DNA of 64,000 bases. Origin: Pelagihabitans pacificus (GTDB lineage Bacteria; Bacteroidota; Bacteroidia; Flavobacteriales; Flavobacteriaceae). The DNA is taken from NCBI RefSeq assembly GCF_009371985.2, contig NZ_VIKU02000004.1:62001-126000 (forward strand), in the 5' to 3' direction. Positions 26,001 to 33,940 of this stretch are shown piece after piece. Positions within the stretch are counted from its first letter, which is position 1; every line of letters starts with the position of its first letter. The notes under the pieces are model-generated. The model made no database searches, was not told the origin of the DNA, and worked only from the letters and a program-made list of their open reading frames with translations. Both the position numbers and the translations under genes were made by a program.

Positions 26001-26275
26001 TCGAATCGACTCTTGGTCATATGGAATTGTCGGGAACCCACGACAGCGATCAAAACATTGACTATCATTTGCGTATCCCGTGGAAAACGGTGAGAAAGGC
26101 CACCTGGCAAAAACTGTTTGGAAGCAAGAAGGACTCTGTGGTCGATTCGGGGCAGGTCGATGAAATCGTAGGGGTAGATTCCGAGGGGAAGACAAAGTTT
26201 CTCAATTTAAAGATCAGTGGAACCATTGATGACTATAAGGTCTCTTTGGGGAAGAAAAGAAAAAGTACCCGATGA
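23075..26275 (+). CDS. AsmA-family protein
   Basis: A 1066-residue envelope protein starting at TTG (23075-23077), since residues 1-8 are basic and 9-28 form the anchoring helix (RILLALIFIPILFIGSLLLYV). The AsmA N-terminal pattern follows: VGDSQLSLFGNFPDLSIKLYDVQIF, then repeated beta-rich segments with DLEKVLFKFENFGQDHLVSDNLQGKLTARINGKIRVYPDL and the C-terminal LSGTHDSDQNIDYHLRIPWKTVRKATW. AsmA-like proteins form long grooves thought to carry or regulate lipids between the membranes. Codon use resembles the chromosome, so it may be a resident gene between inserted units. Alone in its unit; ends with a Lys/Arg-rich tail. Confidence 0.9.
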   Translation: MKLKKRWKRILLALIFIPILFIGSLLLYVQSNQSEIIKGELAKVNQEHKGLITVGDSQLSLFGNFPDLSIKLYDVQIFESKAVGAPLIMKVKDIYVGFNLWDMVGGNYDIHSLRVEDGVFNMVIHQDNTSNIENSLATTSEDGSATTNIHLNKIRLKNLDVHTLDEATNTDVEKFIYEAIGGFRVQDSIIAGHIDTELELNVIKDGDTTFIRKKHFEIHTDLVFNESTGILDISPSGIVMENGDFELEGSIDTQNDVNLDLAIKGTKPNFDMLIAFAPSDAIPFLEKYRNAGEIYFNATIKGPANKGNRPAINAEFGAGKAFLENTASAKKIDNMGFRGHFTNGANRDASTMEFSLTDMTASLEKGEFQGALFVKNFESPDVEMQIDANFNLDFIADFLELKQVQNASGNITLKMNFHDIVDINNPEMALQQLNRAYYAALKVENVHLEAKDLPVPLDTLNVDLVMNGKEATLKQFELFMGNSDVSISGFLSDLPSIVHHTDTPVEAHLDITSNYLDIAALTGFSAQDSTQTGFDEQLEHLSLGLSFVAAARDFTESEYLPKGEFFIDSLYAELKHYPHRLHDFHADVLIDEKDLKIVDFTGYIDDSDFHFDGLVHDYAFWMQPERNGDVTLDVNLTSKKVRLEDVFSYKGENYVPEEYRHEIFDDLALHFTAGLHYQDAALHSLDLALDKLDTKMKVHPQRFHDFKGNIHYEDEHLVVHDFHGEIGLTNFNVDLNYYLGDDPTIKKRDNYLGVRADYIDYDALFAFDLRPPRSKEAEGSTTEDVSEHADAFNIYELPFTDMRFKADIAHFLYHRLDLQNIKADVRTTPDHYIYIDTLTMDAAGGDIRLSGYFNGNDPKHIYMQPDLVMTNVDLEKVLFKFENFGQDHLVSDNLQGKLTARINGKIRVYPDLVPDLDQSSLEMDVKVLDGKLKNYDPMLALSDYMGDKNLRNIRFDTLQNRLAIDQGKISIPAMTIESTLGHMELSGTHDSDQNIDYHLRIPWKTVRKATWQKLFGSKKDSVVDSGQVDEIVGVDSEGKTKFLNLKISGTIDDYKVSLGKKRKSTR

Positions 26276-26526
26276 TCTTGAAAATTTTGTTGGAGGATGA
26301 ACTTCCATACTGTTGAAATCCAAAAGTCCATCTTAAATGAATCATGCTAAATGTTCATGGGAAAAATCAAATTGTACGTGCCAATAAAAAAAGGCTCCAG
26401 AGTGTGAATTTCCCTAAAGCCTTGCTGTTTCCGCTCCCCCTTACCTCGACTTCGCTCGTAATAAACTTCTCGCCCAAAAGGTATCAAAGCAAAAATGCCA
26501 CCTTTTGGTGACATTTCTGTTTTAAA
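26276..26526. other. intergenic stretch with relics of the tRNA-Asn downstream region
   Basis: Around 26388-26428 the sequence (AAAAAAGGCTCCAGAG, then a CCCTAAAGCC arm) resembles the terminator hairpin after the intact tRNA-Asn at 35721-35747. It is probably the original downstream region of that tRNA, displaced by the island. CCACCTTTTGG and its partner around 26475-26510 also form an inverted repeat. Confidence 0.4.
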
Positions 26527-26569
26527 GCTCCCCCTCTAGGGCTCGAACCAAGGACCCTCTGATTAACAG
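26527..26569 (-). repeat. displaced 3' half of tRNA-Asn: island attachment site
   Basis: 43 bases identical, except for one base, to 35760-35802 in the intact tRNA-Asn. They cover the anticodon loop, variable region, T-arm and 3' acceptor strand. Similarity ends abruptly inside the anticodon loop, where tyrosine recombinases usually cross over. This is the distal att site of the 26.5-35.8 kb island. Confidence 0.85.
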
Positions 26570-26678
26570 CGTCGCCGAAAGGGATATAAGCAAATTTGAA
26601 AAATCCTCTTATTTATTGATTACCAATATTTTAATAGATTTTGAAGTCAAACAAAATCAATTGAAACCAACTATCTGT

Positions 26679-26697
26679 GTGCAAATGGCGTGCAAAT
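26679..26697 (+). repeat. paired GTGCAAAT repeats, left island end
   Basis: GTGCAAATGGCGTGCAAAT: two GTGCAAAT copies 11 bases apart. The same arrangement occurs at the right end (35696-35714). Candidate arm-type integrase binding sites, or remains of an integrase gene end. Confidence 0.45.
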
Positions 26698-26922
26698 TTT
26701 TTTATAACTTCTGTTGATGAACACGGGTATAAAGCTAAGTTTGGGCACTCGCAGAATGACCCTAAATGGATGTTTTCCCGTTGTTTTGAGGCTGACCCAT
26801 TTTAGAAAAACCACTTCCATCAAAACAGGTCATCATGTCCGGAGGAATAATGGGATCCTCATAGGTGTAAAGTAAAAAGAAATTTTCCAGATGTTGATTC
26901 AGTTCACTTGATAAACATTCTA

Positions 26923-27937
26923 TTGTTAAAAAAACAACTCAAGGCACAAGAAGTAATCAATAGACTGGCCGATAATGACCAATTGGACAGACTTACCGCC
27001 AAAGATATTGCTGATTAAATCGAAAATAGAAAAGGGTTCAACTCGTTCTATGAGTTCGGTCCTCGAAAAGCTGAAGAGCTTATAGGAGAAAAACGGATTG
27101 GTATAGCCAGAAACTATTCCGGAATCATAGGAAGGCTTAAGGTGTTTACCAACAACAGAGATTTAAAGTTCAATGAACTTAATCTTGAATTCCTAAAACG
27201 GTTTGAAAGCCACCATTTATCAAAACCAGGCAATACCATCAATGGCATTGCATCTTACATGAGAACGATAAAGGCCATCCATAACAAAGGAATCAAGGTA
27301 GGCCTGGTAGATGAATCCCTATATCCTTTTAAATACTACACCATCAAAACAAAGCCCACGGAGAAAAGAGCCATTAAGATTGAAAGCATCAAGAAAATAG
27401 TTGAAATGGAAACCAAGACTGGTTCCAATCATTTTTCACTATCGCAATAATTTTATTCGTTCCTATCTGATGTTGGGTATGTCCTTTATTGAGATGGCAT
27501 TTCTGAAAAGGGATAATATCATCGATGGTCGTGTCAAATTCCAAAGACGCAAAACAGGAAAACGCTACGATATAGTGATTACTGATCAGATCAAACCCAT
27601 TATTGATTACGATCTGGACAATCCTAACCCCTCTGGTTCTTTATTGCCCATAATCTATCGGAACATTTCGGAATTGCAATACAAAGATGCCCAATGGGAA
27701 CTGAGACGTTACAACATTGGTTTGAAAGGGATTGAAAAAGAATGTGGGATTGAAGAGCGTTTAACATCCTATGTTCCTAGACACAGTTTTGCAACCCTTG
27801 CCATGCTCAAAAAAGTTCCTTTGGAAGCTATATCTACAATGCTTGGGCGCAATAAATTAAGTACTACACAAGTTTACCTTAAGTCCCTACCAAACAACTT
27901 ACTTGATGCCCATCAGTTAGAATTGAACTCCTTGTAA
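26923..27937 (+). pseudogene. tyrosine recombinase (integrase), inactivated
   Basis: Relic of a Bacteroidota-type phage integrase with an N-terminal SAM-like domain. One frame reads KKQLKAQEVINRLADNDQ, hits a TAA at 27016-27018, and continues as GFNSFYEFGPRKAEELI up to about 27430. The frame then shifts by one base. The catalytic part continues from there: NFIRSYLMLGMSFIEMAFL, VPRHSFATLAMLKK with the conserved arginine, and the tyrosine in TTQVYLKSL. At least one nonsense mutation and one frameshift, so it is not functional. It abuts the displaced tRNA-Asn fragment and probably inserted this island. Confidence 0.85.
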
Positions 27938-28115
27938 TTTGATTATCAACCTTTGCTCTAAATTTCATTTCAGAATCGATATATCAATGCCATTAAAAAA
28001 GTGTTGACTCTTCGATTGGAACTATGTACCTCTTGCAAATAACCAACTGACATAATAATAAAATATAATTTTTTAAAGTACCATAAAATGTTGGTTTTTT
28101 GAGCCTCCGTAATTT

Positions 28116-29540
28116 TTATTTGCTTGATTTTGACTTCCACTTGGACCAGCTCAATCCAGCATCCCCAGTCTCAAACCAGTTGTTCTTGGAACATTCGGCA
28201 TACCAAATGGATTCGTCCTTGCCGGGATAAAATCGCTTGCAATCCCCGCGCGGTAAATCCCTGACCATCCAAGTATCGCTATCATGTTCCTTTACATAAA
28301 GATAGCCGGGACGGTTGGCAGTGGCACTGAGTTTTAAATGGGGGCCTATGATAATGTGGGTCGGGGTTTCGGTGACCATGGGTACCTTCTTTACGTCTTT
28401 GGACAAGGGTATGGACCTGAAGTTTAGGTCTTCGTAACTAGCTTGTAGGAGTATCTTATGCTTGTCGTCATATGGAGAGTAAATATAGATATGTTTTTTT
28501 CCCTTGTATATTTTGGGATGGGAAATTGTAATGGTGCCAAGGAGTCCGGAGCTTTTTTGCTCGTATCTATAATTGTTCTGGGACGTCCAGACAAAAGAGG
28601 CGTCCGTATAGAAAATATTAAAATTGCCATCGACCAACAAGAAGCGATCGTTCTTAACGACTTCCAGATCGGGGATTTTTTCAAGACCTTTCGGCAAGGG
28701 CATGTAATCCAAACCATCTTCTGTTCCATATAGGAAGCTTCCGTTCTCAAGGGTACATATGATGGTCCGATTTTCTTTAAGGACCATATTCTTTATCTGT
28801 TGATAGGTAGGGGTTGAAATAAGTCGGTAATCCGTTACTTTTCCCTGGGCGTCCTTTTCCATTTTGATTACGGTGCCCAAAGAGGCGTACAAATGTGTGG
28901 TCTCTGTATCCAATTTGGCGCTGTGACGGTCTACCAATAACTTGGCAAAGGATGCCACCAACTTATCGACTTGGTCATTTTCAAGAAACTTCCATGCCTG
29001 GATGACGTAATCAACGGCGCCGGCATGACTTGGTTTATAGGTTCTTACATAGCGTTTAGCATCCTCCGTATTATCAATTCGTAACACCATAACGTTGTCG
29101 GACGCCTTGTTTTCCCTGACCAGGTAAATCAACCCCCCATTGGTCATCTGACCGGATTTTATAGTGAACTTTCCTTCCATGGGAATTTTTAAAAACTTGT
29201 TGTACCCAAATTCAGGCCCCATCAACCTAACCGCGATCAATTCATACTCCCCATCGTTTAGTTCAAGGGTTATGAACTGGTTTTTAAGGGCGTGGAAGGC
29301 TGTTTGCCCGCTGACTTTTGTCTTCTTCAGGAATCCTTCTTTTTTGTATTCGACCTCCACCCTAACATTGCGGGCGTACGAATCACTGTTCCAGGAAAAT
29401 TGTATTGCAAAAAGCCCTTTGGCTCCCTCCAGATTATCATTCATAGTGTGTGCCTTCACTGGTTGGGCACAGCATAGGATACCCAAGGCGAGTACCAATT
29501 GGCAAAACTTCTTTTTAAATAATCCGATATAGGTTTTCAT
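28116..29540 (-). CDS. secreted protein with beta-propeller-like C-terminal part
   Basis: A 474-residue exported protein with signal peptide (LVLALGILCCAQPVKA). The N-terminal third resembles a beta-sandwich (RNVRVEVEYKKEGFLKKTKV, FITLELNDGEYELIAVRLMGPEFGYNKF). The C-terminal half has repeated short strands with Trp/Tyr endings (FNIFYTDASFVWTSQNN, HIYIYSPYDDKHKILLQ, YLYVKEHDSDTWMVRDL, ETGDAGLSWSKWKS), reminiscent of BNR or sialidase-like propeller blades, but no catalytic signature is seen. It shares an operon with the barrel gene upstream (four bases apart). Function unknown; no close family recognised. Confidence 0.7.
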   Translation of the reverse strand: MKTYIGLFKKKFCQLVLALGILCCAQPVKAHTMNDNLEGAKGLFAIQFSWNSDSYARNVRVEVEYKKEGFLKKTKVSGQTAFHALKNQFITLELNDGEYELIAVRLMGPEFGYNKFLKIPMEGKFTIKSGQMTNGGLIYLVRENKASDNVMVLRIDNTEDAKRYVRTYKPSHAGAVDYVIQAWKFLENDQVDKLVASFAKLLVDRHSAKLDTETTHLYASLGTVIKMEKDAQGKVTDYRLISTPTYQQIKNMVLKENRTIICTLENGSFLYGTEDGLDYMPLPKGLEKIPDLEVVKNDRFLLVDGNFNIFYTDASFVWTSQNNYRYEQKSSGLLGTITISHPKIYKGKKHIYIYSPYDDKHKILLQASYEDLNFRSIPLSKDVKKVPMVTETPTHIIIGPHLKLSATANRPGYLYVKEHDSDTWMVRDLPRGDCKRFYPGKDESIWYAECSKNNWFETGDAGLSWSKWKSKSSK

Positions 29541-29544
29541 AGCC

Positions 29545-30144
29545 TTATTTTCTGAATAAAAAGTTTAACGAAAAGGCGAGATAGCGGTTCTTCCACTGAT
29601 CCGTACCCTCTGTATTTATTAGATTGGTGAGCCCCGTATAATAACTGACCCTAAGTTTTATGAATCTTGCGAACTGTAGTCCCGTACCAAGATTAAGTCC
29701 GGTGGAAAAGGATTTTAGTTCCCCTTCACCATACCCGATTTCCAGTTCAATGGCTTCCCCGTCAATTCTGGTTATGGCCCTGGCGTTATATTCCGCGCTG
29801 ATACCACCATCCAGAAACCATTGCAAACGATTTCCGGCAAGATCAACGGATCCCCCAAGGTTGATAGGGACATCAAAACTATTGACGGCCCAGGTCTCGT
29901 CTGCAAACCTGAAGCCTTTTTGCATAAAAAGCAGGGCCCCACGGATATATAGGTTTGGAGTGAGATTGAATTCCCCAATATAACCTGCCCGTGGACCCAC
30001 GGCATTTTTAGTGTCTATGGCTTCTTCATCTATGGTGAAATCAGCGTTCATAAGATTGGCTCCAATCTCGAAGCCGTGCGCCATTTGTCCGAGCAAAACA
30101 GTACTGATAAAAAACACAAAAAAAAAGGCAATATGGCTCTTCAT
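29545..30144 (-). CDS. small outer-membrane beta-barrel protein
   Basis: A 199-residue protein: signal peptide (MKSHIAFFFVFFISTVLLGQ), then GFEIGANLMNADFTIDEE, GPRAGYIGEFNLTPNLYIRGALLFMQKGF and a final strand ending LAFSLNFLFRK with the terminal aromatic pattern of outer-membrane barrels. Member of the broad porin/outer-membrane beta-barrel group of Bacteroidota. First gene of a two-gene minus-strand operon inside the island. Ligand or role unknown. Confidence 0.78.
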   Translation of the reverse strand: MKSHIAFFFVFFISTVLLGQMAHGFEIGANLMNADFTIDEEAIDTKNAVGPRAGYIGEFNLTPNLYIRGALLFMQKGFRFADETWAVNSFDVPINLGGSVDLAGNRLQWFLDGGISAEYNARAITRIDGEAIELEIGYGEGELKSFSTGLNLGTGLQFARFIKLRVSYYTGLTNLINTEGTDQWKNRYLAFSLNFLFRK

Positions 30145-30334
30145 GGTTACGGTTCAGGCCTTTGGACGGTTTTTTGGTGCTGTGCACAAAACGTCTCATA
30201 GATGACCCATTCATTGGTTTGGGTACTTAAGAAACGATGGGATTGCGGGATTTAGTATATGCACCAGGGAACTACGGAGCTTTTGATTTGACATTTTTTA
30301 GTTGTCGCCCTTTTAATACAAAAAAGTACCATTA

Positions 30335-30646
30335 TTGGATTTACAGGGCAAGTCTTTGGCCATAAGGGTCGACAACGGGCTCGAGTTCCTCTCCAGGGTG
30401 TTCGTCAACTACTGTGAGGTCGAGGATATTGAGATAAAATACATTCAACCGGGCAAGCCGAGCCAGAACGGATATATCGAAAGGTTCGACCGCACCTATA
30501 GAGAGGATGTACTGGACGCCCATCTGTTCAGGGACATCGAGGAGGTGAACATGGAGACCCAACGTTTTAGGCAGGGATACAATCGGTTCCATCTCCATAA
30601 ATCGTTGGGAAGGAGTAGTCCAAAGGAATATTTGGAAGAATTTTAA
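30335..30646 (+). pseudogene. IS3-family transposase, C-terminal fragment
   Basis: Residual rve/DDE integrase core of an IS3-type OrfB: LAIRVDNGLEFLS carries one catalytic aspartate, and PSQNGYIERFDRTYREDVLD carries the glutamate about 35 residues on. The end, FHLHKSLGRSSPKEYLEEF, is the normal C-terminus. The first two thirds and OrfA are missing, and no terminal inverted repeats were found. It is a dead remnant that marks past IS activity in the island. Confidence 0.85.
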
Positions 30647-30827
30647 GGGGCATACCCCTTTGAAACATCATTTTGTTTAATTTAACCGCTGTACGAAAAG
30701 GGGTAAGTCTTCAGATAGAGAGAGAGCATAGAACCAACATTATATGTAAACAAATAGGAATAAAATCATATATATTAAGAACCATTACAAAACTCTAGTA
30801 AATCGGGAAAAACTAATCGGATAAAAA

Positions 30828-30845
30828 AAAGTTCAATAAAACGAT
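30828..30845 (+). repeat. junction motif copy 7
   Basis: AAAGTTCAATAAAACGAT, eight bases upstream of the 48-residue membrane peptide gene. Confidence 0.7.
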
Positions 30846-30852
30846 AAAAACC

Positions 30853-30999
30853 ATGGAATTAAACAAGGAAATATCAGCAATCTTAACTAGTGTCGTATTA
30901 ATTTCACTTTTAATAATTTCAATCTGGTTGTATCATTACATGAAAGCTAAAAAGAAAGCCAAGGCTGATTCAGGTGTCACAATTGACCGCTTTACTTAA
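30853..30999 (+). CDS. 48-residue single-helix membrane peptide
   Basis: Frame MELNKEISAILTSV then VLISLLIISIWLYHYM, followed by a basic tail KAKKKAKADSGVTIDRFT. One transmembrane helix with a Lys-rich cytoplasmic side. It fills the whole space between two junction motif copies (30828 and 31031), which argues that it is a real one-gene unit. No known family. Confidence 0.52.
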   Translation: MELNKEISAILTSVVLISLLIISIWLYHYMKAKKKAKADSGVTIDRFT

Positions 31000-31030
31000 A
31001 AAATATGTAAATAAACATTTAGCTATAATG

Positions 31031-31047
31031 AAAGTTCAATAAACGAT
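31031..31047 (+). repeat. junction motif copy 8, containing a start codon
   Basis: AAAGTTCAATAAACGAT. Its last two bases, with the next G, form the ATG of the PD40 lipoprotein gene at 31046. Confidence 0.75.
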
Positions 31048-32059
31048 GAATCGCCAAAGAAGCACTATAAAAATACTCGCCCCGATACTATCCTTGTTAA
31101 TCGGGAGTTCCTGTATTTTCGATGATTCAAGCGGTTACCGCTATGACCGGGGCAGCCTGCCTAAAACACCGGTGAACCTTTCGGACTTCAACTCCGAATA
31201 CGACGACTATAACTCCACGGCACCTAGCCTTGGCGAATTGATTCCGCTGTGTTTTTCGACGAACCGAAACAGTAGGGGAGGGGAGTTCGATATCATATAC
31301 ATGCCGTTGAATGTCAATTTCAATAGAGATTCAGGGATTCTGAAGGTTACCAACAGGTATACCAATTGGGAGGTGTTCAGGGACGACTACGAGGTGATTA
31401 AAGCCGGGCTGGACAGGATAAAAACCCCGGGGAACGAGTTCGGCCCGAATCTGGTTGTGGAATACGATATTGAAGGGTACGATTTTACCCTATTGTACTC
31501 AACCGACATCACGGGCAATGCCGAAATAAATTTCGTAACAAATAAGATGAGGGACGGATTCTCCGAACCCGAACCGGTCGGGTTCCTGAATTCCGAGTTC
31601 GACGACATGTACCCGACTTTGGGCAGTGGAAATTCCGTAATCTATTTTTGCTCTAACAGGAAAGGGGCGCACTTCGACATTTATAGTGTCCCCGTCGATA
31701 CCGGAACGGATATCGAGTCCCTCCTGACCGGCAGTCCAACGAATCGGGTGAGCAGGGATAGCATCCTATCAAGCAACTCGGACGACACATGCCCCTTCGT
31801 CCTTGGGGAAAAAATGGTCTTTGCCTCGAACAGGCCAGGTGGATACGGCGGATATGATTTATATTATAGTAATTTCGAAAACGGGAGATGGGGCGATCCG
31901 GTCAATTTCGGGGAAACCATCAATAGCGAGATGGATGAGTACAGGCCCATCCTGGTCGACGAGGGCGTTTCCCCTGATCAGGCCATGATGCTCTTTTCCT
32001 CGGATAGACCTGGCGGAGCGGGAGGCTTCGACCTGTATTTTGTAGGTGTTGAATACTGA
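31046..32059 (+). CDS. PD40-repeat lipoprotein
   Basis: A 337-residue lipoprotein (SLLIGSSCIF lipobox). Several blades of the WD40-like PD40 type are visible: PLCFSTNRNSRGGEFDIIYM, VIYFCSNRKGAHFDIYSV, MVFASNRPGGYGGYDLYYSNF, MLFSSDRPGGAGGFDLYFV. Such propellers bind peptides or envelope components, as in TolB and OmpA-linked proteins. The ATG lies at the edge of a junction motif copy, and the stop TGA is within TACTGAAC, which nearly complements the GTTCAATA at the left border. Role unknown, located in the cell envelope. Confidence 0.8.
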   Translation: MNRQRSTIKILAPILSLLIGSSCIFDDSSGYRYDRGSLPKTPVNLSDFNSEYDDYNSTAPSLGELIPLCFSTNRNSRGGEFDIIYMPLNVNFNRDSGILKVTNRYTNWEVFRDDYEVIKAGLDRIKTPGNEFGPNLVVEYDIEGYDFTLLYSTDITGNAEINFVTNKMRDGFSEPEPVGFLNSEFDDMYPTLGSGNSVIYFCSNRKGAHFDIYSVPVDTGTDIESLLTGSPTNRVSRDSILSSNSDDTCPFVLGEKMVFASNRPGGYGGYDLYYSNFENGRWGDPVNFGETINSEMDEYRPILVDEGVSPDQAMMLFSSDRPGGAGGFDLYFVGVEY

Positions 32060-32125
32060 ACAAGAAATCAATGATTGACCAATCTAGAAATGGTCGGTTA
32101 TTACGATGTCGGTCCGCAGTTCACA

Positions 32126-32143
32126 ATAGTTCAAATAAACGAT
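32126..32143 (+). repeat. junction motif copy 9
   Basis: ATAGTTCAAATAAACGAT, one base from the consensus, between the PD40 lipoprotein and the phosphotriesterase-like gene. A second GTTCAC-type half copy precedes it. Confidence 0.75.
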
Positions 32144-32193
32144 AGGCATGATGTTACTAAATTGCCTACTTGTTTAGCTGTTAAAAAATTGAG

Positions 32194-33219
32194 ATGAAAA
32201 ATTGTTTTAACTATTTATTGGTTTTTCTGACTACTATCGTTCCTTCTATAACGCTGGCGCAGGTTATGACCGTAAACGGTGCCATAGATCCTGAAGAAAT
32301 GGGTTTAACGCTTATCCACGAGCATATCATGGTGGATTGGATTGGTGCAGATAGCACGGGCTACCATCGTTGGGACAAGAAGGAAATTGTAGAACGTGCA
32401 TTACCATACCTCGAAGAGCTTAAGAAATACGGTGCCACTTCGTTTTTGGATTGTACCCCGGCCTATCTCGGCCGCGACCCCTATGTTTTGAAGGATTTAG
32501 CGAAGCGTACAGGTTTACATATCCTCACAAATACTGGCTATTATGGGTTTGGGAACAATAAATACGTTCCAAAAAGTGCAATGAAGGCTTCTCCTGAGGA
32601 TATAGCGGCGATCTGGATAGAGGAGTTTAGAGATGGTATCGACGGTTCGGGCGTAAGACCGGGATTCATGAAAATATCGGTGGAAAATGAGAAGACCCTC
32701 TCCGAAATGCACACGAAGTTGGTTAAGGCTGCAGCACTCACCCATTTGGCGACGGGCATGACCATAGTCTCGCACACCGGAGGCGATGGTCCTGCCATGG
32801 CACAACTCAAGGTGCTGAAGGATATGGGCGTATCCCCCAAGGCATTCGTTTGGACACATGCCCAGAATGGTACTATGACAGGGTATCTTCAAGCGGCGAA
32901 CCAAGGGGCATGGATTTCATTGGACAATATAAACGACCGGCCTACGAACAAGCCCGATAGCCCCGGAAGTATTTCTTGGTTTGTAAAAACGCTTTTGGAG
33001 CTTAAGGACAATGGAATTTTGAACCACATCCTTATATCACACGATGCGGGTTGGTATGATGTTGGCGAAAAGAACGGTGGTAATTACAGAGGATACACAG
33101 ATTTATTTACAAAGCTCATCCCACAGCTCAAAGAGAATGGCTTTACCCAGGTGGATCTCGATGTGTTACTAAAGCAAAATCCGAAAAGGGCATACGCTAT
33201 CAAAATCAGAAGAGAATAA
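32194..33219 (+). CDS. phosphotriesterase-family metallohydrolase, exported
   Basis: A 341-residue TIM-barrel amidohydrolase with signal peptide (YLLVFLTTIVPSITLAQ). Metal ligands match the PTE family: HxH at 42/44 (IHEHI), a bridging lysine in PGFMKIS, histidines in MTIVSHTGGDG and FVWTHAQNG, and the aspartate in HILISHDAGWY. Family members are lactonases, phosphotriesterases or related esterases; the natural substrate here is unknown, a lactone being most plausible. Single-gene unit bounded by junction motifs at 32126 and 33260. Confidence 0.88.
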   Translation: MKNCFNYLLVFLTTIVPSITLAQVMTVNGAIDPEEMGLTLIHEHIMVDWIGADSTGYHRWDKKEIVERALPYLEELKKYGATSFLDCTPAYLGRDPYVLKDLAKRTGLHILTNTGYYGFGNNKYVPKSAMKASPEDIAAIWIEEFRDGIDGSGVRPGFMKISVENEKTLSEMHTKLVKAAALTHLATGMTIVSHTGGDGPAMAQLKVLKDMGVSPKAFVWTHAQNGTMTGYLQAANQGAWISLDNINDRPTNKPDSPGSISWFVKTLLELKDNGILNHILISHDAGWYDVGEKNGGNYRGYTDLFTKLIPQLKENGFTQVDLDVLLKQNPKRAYAIKIRRE

Positions 33220-33259
33220 TCTTTCAGTGTATTCTTTTTCAAAAGATAGCGAAGAGCCT

Positions 33260-33277
33260 AAAGTTCAAATAAACGAT
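33260..33277 (+). repeat. junction motif copy 10, containing a start codon
   Basis: Perfect consensus AAAGTTCAAATAAACGAT; with the next G its last two bases give an ATG, as at 31046. Confidence 0.8.
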
Positions 33278-33620
33278 GACACCTAGGGTCGCAATGTTTT
33301 CAATAGTATTGTTTTGTTCTTCTCTTGTAGCAGTGGGGATAAAGAACCATCAGCAGTGAACTTTGCAGTTTTTTTTTGAATCTGTCTGTTCAGAATCATT
33401 TTCCATTCTTTGTGTTTCTGCTGAGGAGTTTGGCCGTATCCGAGATATTTTTATGACGAATCAAAATGGTGAGGAATTAGAATGTCTGCCTATTACGGTA
33501 ACTGATTTAGAGGGAATGGTTCATGAAGATTTTTTGAGAGGCTACAGCTCTACCGCAGAAAATAAACCTTGTATCCAAGAGTTGGATATACCTTTAGGCT
33601 ATGGGTCAAAGTTCAAATAA
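33276..33620 (+). pseudogene. small lipoprotein with frameshifts
   Basis: An ATG formed at the end of the junction motif opens MTPRVAMFSIVLFC. The sequence then only makes sense after a frame change to FFSCSSGDKEPSAVNFAV (a good lipobox) and a second one at a run of nine T (33370-33378) to FESVCSESFSILCVSAEEFG, which runs to TAA at 33618-33620. Two shifts within 100 bases suggest a decayed gene, though errors in the T run are possible. The stop lies inside the next junction motif. Family unknown. Confidence 0.5.
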
Positions 33621-33625
33621 AGGAT
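33608..33625 (+). repeat. junction motif copy 11, supplying a stop codon
   Basis: AAAGTTCAAATAAAGGAT, one base off the consensus. The preceding frame ends at its TAA. A weaker copy, AAACGTCAATTAACGAT, lies at 33698-33714. Confidence 0.7.
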
Positions 33626-33940
33626 TAAGGATAGCTCTTGCTAAACAAAATTTTTCCTCCCATTCATCTAAAAAAGGTGCTCTAATTTTAGTTTCGTAAA
33701 ACGTCAATTAACGATACTACTAAAAAGAACGGAAAATGGAACTGATACATGATGCTTGCTCAAGCTGGTTTTGTTGTTTCCTAAAACGGCCATTATAAAG
33801 AACAATACCCAATCCATTACTTCACATTTAAACCTTATCCATGGAAATTGAAAATTGCTAATCGTTAGTATTAGGATTTTTCATATTTCAACCTCCATAT
33901 TTTTGGGTGCTATATCGTAATTTCCCGAAAAATACGGGAT
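33626..33940. other. intergenic stretch before the LysR-methyltransferase gene
   Basis: About 315 bases with no coding frame. Just before the gene, TTCCCGAAAAATACGGGAT (33922-33940) has CCCG/CGGG arms and could be an operator for the LysR-type HTH encoded next. Confidence 0.4.

Noticed and set aside
26434-26444. A second GCTCCCCCTT near the displaced tRNA fragment, as a sign of tandem island insertion
   Set aside because: Only about ten bases match the tRNA acceptor; the flanks diverge at once.
26923-27937. The decayed recombinase as the integrase of the cassette-like array
   Set aside because: Its sequence is of the ordinary Bacteroidota phage-integrase type and it abuts the tRNA att site, so it belongs to the island. 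No IntI-like gene was found in the window.
30335-30646. Complete IS3 element
   Set aside because: Only the end of the transposase remains and no terminal inverted repeats could be found.
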